Shown: positions 1 through 6,897, counted from the first letter of the stretch. The stretch is 14,394 nt of DNA from Tissierella_B sp964485455 (GCA_964485455.1 CAZAJU010000053.1:1-14394); one strand, 5' to 3'. Numbers and translations: made by a program. Notes: a model not told the origin generated them from the letters alone.

Positions 1-551
1 CCTTCTAATGCAGGTGATGCTACATTGTATTCTTGACCTTCTACCATTGCTGCATCTTCATATGTTGTTGATGCTGTTTCTCCATTTTCATACTTGTATG
101 TTACTGTTAATTTGTAATATGTTGGATTTGTTTGTATTGGCGTATATACTACTTCTTCCAACTTATCACTTGCTGGCATGGTTCCTGCTACATTAATTCT
201 TGATGCTGTATATCCTTCTAATGCAGGTGATGCTACATTGTATTCTTGACCTTCTACCATTGCTGCATTTTCATATGTTGTTGCTGCTGGTTCTCCATTT
301 TCATACTTATACGTTACTGTTAATTTGTAATACGTTGGATTTGTTTGTATTGGCGTATATACTACTTCTTCCAACTTATCTTCTGCTGGCATGGTTCCTG
401 TTACATTTACTCTTGATGCTGTATATCCTTCTAATGCAGGTGATGCTACATTGTATTCTTGACCTTCTACCATTGCTGCATCTTCATATGTTGTTGCTGC
501 TGTTTCTCCATTTTCATACTTGTATGTTACTGTTAATTTGTAATATGTTGG
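1..551 (-). repeat. 213-bp tandem repeats encoding 71-residue MucBP-like units
   Basis: Units run 551-339, 338-126 and 125-1 (the last cut by the window edge), with an exact 213-bp period and no spacers. The copies are nearly identical in DNA as well as protein. Protein differences are few, for example GETAATTYED, GEPAATTYEN and GETASTTYED, and RVNVTGTMPAED against RINVAGTMPASD. Such similarity suggests recent duplication or gene conversion, so copy number may vary between strains and may be collapsed in a short-read assembly. Confidence 0.9.
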
Positions 552-980
552 TCCTGAACTGCTTTCAACAACATTAAATCCATCGCTCTTAAATCCTTGC
601 TCCTCTGTTCCTACTATTACTGTGTAATGACCATTTTCACTATCAGGGTATCCATCATTGCCATTATAAGACACATAATCCCACAATTTAAATCCATTTA
701 TTATGCTTACATCTTCAATGTTATACGTTCCTTCTGCAATAATAGTATTTCCCTTACCTTTTACTTCAATAGTTATAGCTCCTGGTGTAGTAAATACATT
801 TGCTCCGATTCTAACATATACTTCCTCTTTAGAATTATAATTATTTCCATCTTGTGTTACCCCATCTCCATCAGTGGTCCATACAGCTTGCCCATTAGCA
901 AAAGCCACACTGCTAAACATACTACCTAGAAACATTACTATAGCTATAGTCAAACTTAATTTCCTTAATGTCTTTTTCAC
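1..980 (-). CDS. Secreted MucBP-repeat surface protein (3' end outside window)
   Basis: Exported, probably cell-surface adhesin-like protein; 326 residues are visible and the C-terminus, with any anchor, lies beyond base 1. The start is GTG at 980, chosen because AAAGGAGG lies 8 bases upstream and a typical signal peptide follows: basic MKKTLRK, a hydrophobic core, and a likely cut after VAFA (about residue 28). Residues about 29-143 form an N-terminal domain I do not recognise, rich in Gly, Asn, Asp and Tyr. From residue 144 the protein consists of 71-residue repeats: two complete and a third cut by the window. Their pattern (LTVTYKYENGE, EGQEYNVASP, LEGYTASRVNVTGTMP, EEVVYTP) resembles MucBP-type repeats of Gram-positive adhesins. 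Expression is probably controlled by the c-di-GMP riboswitch just upstream. The family call rests on pattern and export signal; the binding target is unknown. Confidence 0.85.
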   Translation of the reverse strand, partial: MKKTLRKLSLTIAIVMFLGSMFSSVAFANGQAVWTTDGDGVTQDGNNYNSKEEVYVRIGANVFTTPGAITIEVKGKGNTIIAEGTYNIEDVSIINGFKLWDYVSYNGNDGYPDSENGHYTVIVGTEEQGFKSDGFNVVESSSGPTYYKLTVTYKYENGETAATTYEDAAMVEGQEYNVASPALEGYTASRVNVTGTMPAEDKLEEVVYTPIQTNPTYYKLTVTYKYENGEPAATTYENAAMVEGQEYNVASPALEGYTASRINVAGTMPASDKLEEVVYTPIQTNPTYYKLTVTYKYENGETASTTYEDAAMVEGQEYNVASPALE

Positions 981-1018
981 TTTTCTTACCTCCTTTATGT
1001 TACCTTTTTACTTTCTAA

Positions 1019-1062
1019 CAAAAAAGTCAGGTTGCAATATTAATTAACATTGCAACCTGACT
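1019..1062 (-). terminator. Riboswitch-controlled intrinsic terminator
   Basis: A perfect 14-bp stem (1062-1049 pairing with 1038-1025), a 10-base AT-rich loop and a run of six T on the minus strand (1024-1019). The 5' arm overlaps the 3' strand of the c-di-GMP aptamer, so formation depends on the aptamer being unfolded. It also serves as the only visible transcription stop for the GGDEF/HD-GYP gene upstream. Confidence 0.88.
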
Positions 1063-1126
1063 ATCATAGCTTTCGCTTTAGATTCATGGCTTTGCGTCCT
1101 TAGTTTTCACTAAGTTTGCCCATTAT
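1019..1126 (-). promoter_or_regulatory. c-di-GMP-I (GEMM) riboswitch with overlapping terminator
   Basis: On the minus strand the leader of the surface-protein gene carries the GEMM-I hallmarks in order. GGGCAAAC is at 1121-1114. A P2 hairpin CTTAGT-GAAA-ACTAAG (1114-1099) is capped by the GAAA tetraloop. GGACGCAAAGCC follows at about 1099-1088. A P3 arm then contains CTAA, GCGAAAGC and CTATGATAG, resembling the tetraloop receptor. The 3' side of the aptamer (about 1061-1049) is also the 5' arm of a terminator hairpin, so the two folds exclude each other. Known aptamers of this class bind c-di-GMP. Here binding should prevent termination, giving an ON switch (inference). The leader is followed by a good Shine-Dalgarno sequence and the GTG start at 980. 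The aptamer begins about a dozen bases after the stop codon of the GGDEF/HD-GYP gene. Confidence 0.9.
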
Positions 1127-1133
1127 TTAATTT

Positions 1134-2561
1134 TTATGCTGATTTTTCTTCCATCAATTCTATAAATACTTCCGCAAGTTTTGGATCAAATTGGGTTCCT
1201 GCTTTGTTCTTAATTTCCCTTAGTGCTTCTTTTTTACTGATTCTATTTTTGTATGGTCTGTCGTTTACCATAGCCTCATATGAATCTGCTAGTGAAAAGA
1301 TTCTTACGACAATAGGTATGTCATCACTCTTTAAGAATCCAGGATATCCATTACCATCCCATCTCTCATGATGTACAAGAATTAAATCGTTCACGGAATT
1401 ATTATTATTAATTTCCTTAAATATATGATATCCGATTTCACTATGGCGTTTTATATCCTCCCATTCATCTTTATCAAGGGAATCTTCCTTCTGGAGGATT
1501 TGCTTTGGTATACCAATTTTACCTATATCGTGGAACTCACATAGTAACCTCAGTTCTTCTTTTTCCTTTTCTCCTAATCCAAGCTTTTCCGCCATCATCA
1601 TACTAAGCATTTCCAATCGTTTATAATGAGCAGTTGTTTCAAAGGTTATTTCTTCAAGCTTAAGCTTTAGATTGTTTATGAGTGAAAGCTTAGCATCCTT
1701 CTTCTCCTTGATCTTCATATAATACATCCTGTTGTCTGCCTTTTGAATTATCTTTTGGATATCCTGAGATTCATCTACCTTTGTTGCAACTCCAAAGCTT
1801 ATACTGATAATCAAATAATCAACAGGACTTAAGATACATTCCTCCTTTATTCTTTTTACGATTTCAAGTGCTGTTTTTTCCGAAGTTTTAGGAAGAAGTA
1901 CCGCAAACTCATCTCCACCTATACGACTAATTATATCCTCTTTTCTGAAGTTCCTCTTCATTATCTCTGCTGCTCTCTTGAGAACATTATCACCCATTAT
2001 ATGGCCAAATGCATCGTTTATGAGCTTTAGACTGTTTACATCTCCCGTTATAACTGTAAGGGGTAGCTGCCTTGGTGTATCCAAACGGGATAGTTCTTCA
2101 TTGAAGAAGGCTCTTGTATATAGGTCTGTCAAAGAATCCTTATAGTATATTCTTGACTCACTCTTGTTGCCATAAACATTATTTCCAGATTTAGATAAAT
2201 CATTTGTATTGTATGCCCTATATTCTTCAATGTTGGTAATATCGTTATAAAATAATATTAGGTAATCGTTTTCATCACTAAAGATATTGACCATATACAA
2301 TCTTTTAAGTTCCTCAACTTCTACTTCCTGCTTCCTTATAGTACTAGGCACCATATTGTCATAGAGGTATTTAAGTCCAAGGACCTCATTATCTGAGATA
2401 ATATTCGATGCCCTTTCCCCAATCATATTATCAAAATTTAAATTTGTAGCTTCATAAAAATTCTTGCTATGACTAACAAGCATATAGTCAACAAACAAAC
2501 CTTGATTGTTATAAATTGGTTTGAAAATTAAGAAGAAATCATTTTTGGATGGATATTCCAT
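1134..2561 (-). CDS. PAS-like/GGDEF/HD-GYP c-di-GMP turnover protein
   Basis: Predicted cytoplasmic enzyme with both a c-di-GMP synthase and a phosphodiesterase module. I chose ATG at 2561 (475 residues) because GAGGTGA lies 6 bases upstream. A GTG three codons earlier (2570) lies inside that ribosome site; residue numbers here use the 478-residue version from that GTG. Residues about 10-115 look like a PAS-type sensor. GGDEF is about 142-290, with DSLTDLYTR at its start, a complete GGDEF at 218-222 and an inhibitory-site RxxD (RKED, 209-212) exactly five residues before it. HD-GYP is about 300-475, with HDIGK (HD at 347-348), HHE at 400-402 and DGNGYP at 405-410. Both active sites look intact, so net direction cannot be predicted. 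No membrane segment is seen. A c-di-GMP riboswitch follows the stop codon almost directly. Confidence 0.93.
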   Translation of the reverse strand: MEYPSKNDFFLIFKPIYNNQGLFVDYMLVSHSKNFYEATNLNFDNMIGERASNIISDNEVLGLKYLYDNMVPSTIRKQEVEVEELKRLYMVNIFSDENDYLILFYNDITNIEEYRAYNTNDLSKSGNNVYGNKSESRIYYKDSLTDLYTRAFFNEELSRLDTPRQLPLTVITGDVNSLKLINDAFGHIMGDNVLKRAAEIMKRNFRKEDIISRIGGDEFAVLLPKTSEKTALEIVKRIKEECILSPVDYLIISISFGVATKVDESQDIQKIIQKADNRMYYMKIKEKKDAKLSLINNLKLKLEEITFETTAHYKRLEMLSMMMAEKLGLGEKEKEELRLLCEFHDIGKIGIPKQILQKEDSLDKDEWEDIKRHSEIGYHIFKEINNNNSVNDLILVHHERWDGNGYPGFLKSDDIPIVVRIFSLADSYEAMVNDRPYKNRISKKEALREIKNKAGTQFDPKLAEVFIELMEEKSA

Positions 2562-2648
2562 AAATATCACCTCAACATACAGACTACTATATTGATATTA
2601 TCTGTATCTATAGTATATCCATTGCCAATTACATTTACCGTACAAACT

Positions 2649-2681
2649 AATTATATTTCAATTATATTTCAATTATATTTT
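2649..2681. repeat. Three 11-bp direct repeats, possible operator
   Basis: The unit AATTATATTTC (TATAATTGAAA-like on the minus strand) occurs three times head to tail at 2649-2659, 2660-2670 and 2671-2681, the last base differing. An 11-bp period places each copy on the same helix face. The repeats lie between the regulator gene and the GGDEF/HD-GYP gene, about 90 bases upstream of the latter's start. SARP/BTAD-type regulators are known to bind direct repeats with about 11-bp spacing, so an operator is possible, but the tract is simple AT-rich sequence and chance slippage is an alternative. I see no convincing promoter in 2571-2705. Confidence 0.5.
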
Positions 2682-2705
2682 AATTTAATACTACTTCATT
2701 TAAAA

Positions 2706-3758
2706 TTAATAACTTTCCGAAAGTATGCTATCCTCCAATAAAGCTTCAAAAGTAATCCTTATATCATATGAATTATCTAGTTTTTCTCTAATTCTCTTTT
2801 CTATTATCTCTTTACCATTATCCTTGACTTCATGTAATAACATAAGAATTTGATTATCGTTCCAGAATGTAAAGGCATCTGATGATCTTAAGGAATTCTT
2901 TAGTATATCTGTCATGTGCTTTACCCATTTCTTAATATCATCTTCATCATATTCTATTCTTTCATTCAAGGTTATTAAGCTGATTAAATCATATTCATTT
3001 TGTCTTAAGGATTTCTTTTTTTGAACATTATATAGAAATTTAAAATAATCTAAATCACAGTAAAAGGCACTATCATCGTCCTTATCCCCTAGCTTGCCTT
3101 CTACATTTGAAATATCTATATCCGTCTTCTCGCTTAAAAAATTCATTATCTTACGGTGAATATTTTTAAATCCTTGAAATGATTTTACACCCATTTCCTT
3201 TTCGATTAATTCTGTGGCATACTCATAATGATTTTTAGCATTAGTAATCAAGCCAAGCTTTAGCATGGCTTCCATCAGAAAAACATGTATAATTTCTTCG
3301 TAAGGCTCGATAATAAGAGCTTCTTCACAAAGCCCTATAATTTCTTCATTTCTATCTTCATCNNNNNNNNNNNNNNNNNNNNNNNNNNNNNNNNNNNNNN
3401 NNNNNNNNNNNNNNNNNNNNNNNNNNNNNNNNNNNNNNNNNNNNNNNNNNNNNNNNNNNNNNCCATTATTAAAGCTTACAGCCATATATTCAGATTCATT
3501 TTCAGTTTCTGGAATTATTCCTTTAAGTGTTTGTCTAAGTCTGAAGATTTGAGTTCTAAGAACATTTTTAGGGTCAGCAGATTCACTATCCCTGAATAGA
3601 TTATCTATAATAGTTTCAGGAAGCAGCTTCTTATTCCTAAAGGTTATAAAATATTGAAGCAGCTTATATAAACGATATTGTCTAGCTGCATCCTTCATTA
3701 AAGAACTATTCTCATCACTTATGTCAAAATTGCCAAAGGTGCTAATATATAATTTCAT
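2706..3758 (-). CDS. BTAD (SARP-like) regulator with degenerate GGDEF-like C-terminus; internal gap
   Basis: Predicted transcription factor. ATG at 3758 follows a G-rich ribosome site. Residues 1 to about 95 match an OmpR/SARP-type winged helix (NVLRTQIFRLRQTLKG at 65-80). After the N gap, nominal residues 137-210 are the helical repeats of a bacterial transcriptional activator domain (LCEEALIIEPYEE, YEYATELIEKEMGVK). The last 120 residues (AFYCDLDYFKFLYNV onwards) resemble a nucleotide-cyclase/GGDEF fold: LRSSDAFTFWNDNQILMLL aligns with the usual LRxxDxxxRxGGDEF region. The catalytic motif is lost (NDNQI), but RSSD stays exactly five residues before it, like an I-site. A c-di-GMP-sensing role is inference. 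The 100-N gap (3363-3462) hides the start of the activator domain; related proteins usually have more residues there than 34, so the true gap is probably larger and the frame match fortuitous. Confidence 0.82.
   Translation of the reverse strand: MKLYISTFGNFDISDENSSLMKDAARQYRLYKLLQYFITFRNKKLLPETIIDNLFRDSESADPKNVLRTQIFRLRQTLKGIIPETENESEYMAVSFNNXXXXXXXXXXXXXXXXXXXXXXXXXXXXXXXXXXDEDRNEEIIGLCEEALIIEPYEEIIHVFLMEAMLKLGLITNAKNHYEYATELIEKEMGVKSFQGFKNIHRKIMNFLSEKTDIDISNVEGKLGDKDDDSAFYCDLDYFKFLYNVQKKKSLRQNEYDLISLITLNERIEYDEDDIKKWVKHMTDILKNSLRSSDAFTFWNDNQILMLLHEVKDNGKEIIEKRIREKLDNSYDIRITFEALLEDSILSESY
3363..3462. other. Assembly gap inside the BTAD regulator gene
   Basis: Exactly 100 N, the conventional placeholder for a gap of unknown length. 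The same reading frame is open on both sides with matching domain content, so one gene probably spans it. Confidence 0.97.
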
Positions 3759-3810
3759 CTTCTTAATCCCCCCAGATTAATTCCCAATATTACTTTTAGT
3801 CTATATAAAA

Positions 3811-3838
3811 ATTATACCTCTTTTTGTAAACTTCTAAA
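3811..3838 (-). promoter_or_regulatory. Candidate sigma-A promoter of the BTAD regulator
   Basis: On the minus strand TTTAGA (3838-3833), a 16-base spacer and a perfect TATAAT (3816-3811), about 50 bases upstream of the ATG at 3758. The -10 is ideal and the -35 matches at four of six positions. Confidence 0.5.
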
Positions 3839-3845
3839 CATAAAC

Positions 3846-3890
3846 CAGAGATTCCTCGACTAAACTCGGAATGATAGGATGGGAGGAATT
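3846..3890. repeat. Short imperfect palindrome, possible dispersed intergenic element
   Basis: ATTCCTCGA (3851-3859) faces TCGGAAT (3866-3872) across a 6-base loop, with one bulged base. A second facing copy, GAGGAAT (3883-3889), allows an alternative pairing. It lies between the ypeB terminator and the BTAD promoter. Similar ATTC...GAAT palindromes are common between genes in Clostridia; membership of a repeat family cannot be shown from one copy. Confidence 0.35.
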
Positions 3891-3894
3891 GACC

Positions 3895-3929
3895 ATTCAA
3901 AAATAAATAGACGCTCAGCGAGCGTCTAT
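3895..3929 (-). terminator. Terminator of sleB-ypeB
   Basis: A perfect 10-bp stem (3907-3916 with 3920-3929) and a 3-base loop, followed on the minus strand by TTTATTTTT. It starts 7 bases after the ypeB stop codon. Confidence 0.85.
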
Positions 3930-3935
3930 AGAATA

Positions 3936-5303
3936 CTAGAAAGTTAAAGTTCCATTTTCATTTTTAATTATTTGTAGGATTTGTTCTTCTTGGCCTGTTT
4001 TTCCGTTTATATATACTATAAAATCTGCTCCTTCATATTTTCCTTTGAATTCATAGCATACCACTTCTTCCTTACCCTTTGGTATAAGGGCTAATCTTAC
4101 AGAATCTATATCAAAGTTAGTCTTTATCTGCTTTTGGGCCTGAGCTTCAGTAAGAGTTACTTGATCTAGGTTTCTATCCTGGTGGTTCATATAATATGCT
4201 GCAGCATCAAAGCCTACTATATCCCCTGTGTCCAGTGCTACCTTTACCTTTATTAGATCAGGATATATGGTTACATCGTTTTGATTGTATACGAAGTTGT
4301 ATAAAACAGTTCCGTCATATCTTAGATTATAGTTTGGCTCCATATTCTTAAAGCCCTTTTTATTTAGAAACTCCTGAGCCTTTTTAAGCCCTTCCTCTAT
4401 AGAGAGGTTTTTTTGATTGACTCCCCTTGGAGTTGTCATATTTATTACCTTACCACCTTGCTTGGAGACACTTATATAAGTGATTAGGTCCTTTTGATTT
4501 TTATCGGCAATCTGAAGTGTATATACAGGGATTCTTACTTCATTCATATTTTCTCCCTCTTCAAAGGCTTGAATCTCCCCTGCTCTATCTCTTCCTATAA
4601 AATCCAATGCAGACTTCTTAGCGGTTTCTAAATCTACGTTGTTGCCGCTTAAACCCACAGGCTTTCTATTTAGCATTTGGTCTGCAAAGGGTCCATCATA
4701 TATCAATTCAGGAGCCTTTGATACTTCCTTATCCATATTTACTAGGCTAGTTACAAATGTATTTGTAGATGTTCCTTGATTCTTTTGATTATTCACTCCC
4801 GCTTTTGCCATTCCTACTATAAAATTTTCCTCAGCAAGGCTTGATGCAAGGGTATTCAATTCATTGTTGAAGGCTTGAGTATTTAGCTGTATGTTCTTTA
4901 ATGCCGATCTCTGCTCAGGAGTTATCTCCTGACCTTCCATATGCTTTTGTATAATAAAATAAGAATAATCTGCAGCCTGAGTTAAAAATTTCTCTGTTGA
5001 AGCTATATCATTGTGTGATATGGGCATCTGTGCTAACTTTTCTTTTGCCGAAGTTGCTTCGTTCATTATTTGAGAAAACAACAGTACATTTCTTTCTTTT
5101 GTTGTGGCCAACAATGCCTTTGATAATGAGGTCTGAACCTTATCCACATGGCTTTTTACATCGTAAAAAAGCCTTTGATAATGATTATCCAATGCAACCT
5201 CATATTGCGATTTTATGTTGTATTGATTATATCCCCATACTACTGATAATAGTAAAAGCAAGCTTAATATCGATGGGGCAATCCATGATCTTCTATCTCT
5301 CAT
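3936..5303 (-). CDS. ypeB: Germination protein YpeB
   Basis: Spore protein required for assembly or stability of the cortex-lytic enzyme SleB in the inner-membrane/cortex region. The 455 residues match the family's usual length of about 450. An N-terminal basic stretch and one membrane segment (about residues 8-25, IAPSILSLLLLLSVVWGY) are followed by a helical region with family-typical sequence (NHYQRLFYDVKSHVDKVQTS). The C-terminal half, from about residue 210, is made of repeated PepSY-like segments (for example DLETAKKSALDFIGRD and SIEEGLKKAQEFLNKKGF). ATG at 5303 is preceded by GGAGG. The gene starts 17 bases after sleB, the conserved partner order, so the two are surely co-transcribed. 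A terminator follows directly. Confidence 0.95.
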   Translation of the reverse strand: MRDRRSWIAPSILSLLLLLSVVWGYNQYNIKSQYEVALDNHYQRLFYDVKSHVDKVQTSLSKALLATTKERNVLLFSQIMNEATSAKEKLAQMPISHNDIASTEKFLTQAADYSYFIIQKHMEGQEITPEQRSALKNIQLNTQAFNNELNTLASSLAEENFIVGMAKAGVNNQKNQGTSTNTFVTSLVNMDKEVSKAPELIYDGPFADQMLNRKPVGLSGNNVDLETAKKSALDFIGRDRAGEIQAFEEGENMNEVRIPVYTLQIADKNQKDLITYISVSKQGGKVINMTTPRGVNQKNLSIEEGLKKAQEFLNKKGFKNMEPNYNLRYDGTVLYNFVYNQNDVTIYPDLIKVKVALDTGDIVGFDAAAYYMNHQDRNLDQVTLTEAQAQKQIKTNFDIDSVRLALIPKGKEEVVCYEFKGKYEGADFIVYINGKTGQEEQILQIIKNENGTLTF

Positions 5304-5320
5304 AATTTCCTCCTACCTCG

Positions 5321-6028
5321 TTATATTCCAAACCAGTGCTTGCCGATTTTTAAGGTTACTTTTCTGGACCAGATCCACTTACTGGTAGCAGTAGCTGGAT
5401 TCCAATAGTATAGCGTTCCATAGGTTGGATCCCAACCATTTAATGCATCCCTAGCCGCATTGATGGAGTCCTTATTAGGTGTAAGGTTTATTTGTCCATC
5501 AGCTACAGCTGTAAATGCCAAAGGTTGATATATTACACCTGCTATGGTATTTGGAAACTTAGGGTCTCTTGTACGGTTTAGAATAACTGCCCCAACTGCA
5601 ACCTTTCCTACATACGGCTCTCCTCTAGCTTCCCCATGGATACATCTTGCTAATAGATATTCATCTGCAGATCTACTGGTTCCCTGCGCAGATGCCGGCT
5701 TGGCAAAGGCTTCAGGAAGGCCTAGTGCAACTGCTGTAGAAGGTCCAACTATTCCATCTATATTAAGTCCATTTCTTGCTTGGAATCTTCTTACTGCCCT
5801 GTAGGTTCTGGCTCCATAGAGTCCATCCACCTGACCGTCATAGTATCCCCATCTAAGGAGCTTATCCTGCACTCTTTTTACATCCTCACCTTGATTTCCC
5901 CAATAAAGGTTTCTAGATAGCATGCTATATTTACTTTCTGAGTTCGCATTGAATGTTGGTTCATAGAACTGAATTATTGCAGTGAATCCAAGAATCAACG
6001 CCAATGTTATAAATGCTTTCTTTTTCAA
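5321..6028 (-). CDS. sleB: Spore cortex-lytic enzyme SleB
   Basis: Lytic transglycosylase that cuts muramic-delta-lactam-containing cortex peptidoglycan during germination. The start is TTG at 6028 (235 residues), because GGAAGGAGG lies 7 bases upstream and a signal peptide begins there; the open frame extends 23 codons further without a ribosome site. Residues 4-21 form the export signal. Residues about 42-103 are a PG_binding_1 domain (GEDVKRVQDKLLRWGYYDG, IDGIVGPST). Residues about 122-235 are the Hydrolase_2 catalytic domain, with the probable catalytic Glu133 in HGEARGEP and AVILNRTRDPKFP after it. It is made in the forespore in known spore formers. Upstream I see only a weak promoter candidate (TTGTGA, 15 bases, TATAAT), not a clear sigma-G site. 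ypeB follows at 17 bases. Confidence 0.95.
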   Translation of the reverse strand: MKKKAFITLALILGFTAIIQFYEPTFNANSESKYSMLSRNLYWGNQGEDVKRVQDKLLRWGYYDGQVDGLYGARTYRAVRRFQARNGLNIDGIVGPSTAVALGLPEAFAKPASAQGTSRSADEYLLARCIHGEARGEPYVGKVAVGAVILNRTRDPKFPNTIAGVIYQPLAFTAVADGQINLTPNKDSINAARDALNGWDPTYGTLYYWNPATATSKWIWSRKVTLKIGKHWFGI

Positions 6029-6130
6029 TTTTAATCCTCCTTCCAGTGTTTTAGTTATTTTCTGTAAAAAGGATAAAATTATACATGATTTTTGCAATTC
6101 ACAATTATTTAGGTCATACTTTTAAGTAAT

Positions 6131-6160
6131 AAAAATCCGAGAATACTAGACTACCTTCGG
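6131..6160 (-). terminator. Weak candidate terminator downstream of spoIIR
   Basis: On the minus strand CCGA at 6160-6157 pairs with TCGG at 6140-6137, with further wobble pairs inside, followed by ATTTTTATT. The stem is short and imperfect, so readthrough into sleB is possible. Confidence 0.4.
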
Positions 6161-6176
6161 GTTTACAAACTTGTTG

Positions 6177-6256
6177 TTCACTGTTCACTGTTCACTGTTC
6201 ACTGTTCACTGTTCGTTGTTTAATCTTACCTCTTACCTCTTACTTCTTACTTCTTA
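6177..6256. repeat. Heptamer arrays (TTCACTG and CTTACCT) at the 3' end of spoIIR
   Basis: Five exact TTCACTG copies (6177-6211) are followed after a short spacer by two CTTACCT and two CTTACTT copies (6225-6252). The second array runs into the spoIIR reading frame: its TAA stop (6247-6249) and the last two lysine codons are made of repeat units. Heptamers of the same two types recur at 6968-7040 and border the gap at 11750. Confidence 0.9.
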
Positions 6257-6876
6257 ACTATACTTTTCACAAAATCAACAATCTTGCTTTTTAACTTCAA
6301 AGGCTGTTCTTCATCTATAATATAATCTCCTAATTGACTTTCCGCTTCTGTATATGAAAAGGTAAAGGTCATATCTACGAAACATAGGGGCGGAAACATA
6401 ACACACCACCAGTTTTGTCCCTTGGCTTCACCGATTTCTACTACAAGAGCTTCATAATTACCTTGTGGAAATATTAAATTACCATAGGTTCTAACGGGAA
6501 ATTCTTCTATGCCAAGGGACACATCTACTGAATAATTCTTGTTCTCTTCAGCTATTACACCCTCTGCTATAGATTTAATCTCTTCTATATTATTATTAAT
6601 GATAGTTCTGCTTTCCTCAATGGATGTTGTACTTTTAAATCTTTGTGCCATTTCCTTTAGAATCTCATCCCTTACCTTTAGCTTAAGGTCCTGATCTTCT
6701 TTGCTATCACTATTCGCTCTAACATGAAATCTTATAACATCATCATTATAGGATTTTTCATTTTCCTTCGAAAAAGGATTTTGGATTAAATATTTCTCCT
6801 CTATTATAGGATGAATTATATAGGTAAATGTCACTATAAATATAGATAAGATGATTATTAATTTCTTGTATTTCAT
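6247..6876 (-). CDS. spoIIR: Stage II sporulation protein R (SpoIIR)
   Basis: Forespore-made secreted signalling protein that triggers SpoIIGA processing of pro-sigma-E in the mother cell, coupling the two sporulation programmes. ATG at 6876 (209 residues) follows GGGGGAGAG; an in-frame ATG at 6909 is rejected because the likely promoter overlaps it. A membrane or signal segment covers about residues 6-24. Family hallmarks are present: IRFHVRANSDSKEDQDLKLK in the first half, then PVRTYGNLIFPQGNYEAL and GQNWWCVMFPPLCFVD. A forespore-type promoter lies just upstream. The last two codons and the stop fall inside a heptamer array, so the C-terminal tail (VKK) may be repeat-derived. It lies between the ger operon and sleB. 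Confidence 0.96.
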   Translation of the reverse strand: MKYKKLIIILSIFIVTFTYIIHPIIEEKYLIQNPFSKENEKSYNDDVIRFHVRANSDSKEDQDLKLKVRDEILKEMAQRFKSTTSIEESRTIINNNIEEIKSIAEGVIAEENKNYSVDVSLGIEEFPVRTYGNLIFPQGNYEALVVEIGEAKGQNWWCVMFPPLCFVDMTFTFSYTEAESQLGDYIIDEEQPLKLKSKIVDFVKSIVKK

Positions 6877-6897
6877 ATCTCTCTCCCCCTTGTCATA

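Noticed and set aside
8..929. Open frames on the plus strand, rich in Leu, His and Tyr
   Set aside because: They run opposite the surface-protein gene. Their periodicity mirrors the 213-bp repeats, they lack ribosome sites, and the composition is unlike a protein.
2562..2570. GTG start three codons upstream for the GGDEF/HD-GYP gene
   Set aside because: The GTG is part of the GAGGTGA ribosome site that serves the ATG at 2561.
6029..6097. Longer N-terminus of SleB from ATG at 6097
   Set aside because: No ribosome site there. It would bury the signal peptide, while TTG at 6028 has GGAGG at 7 bases.
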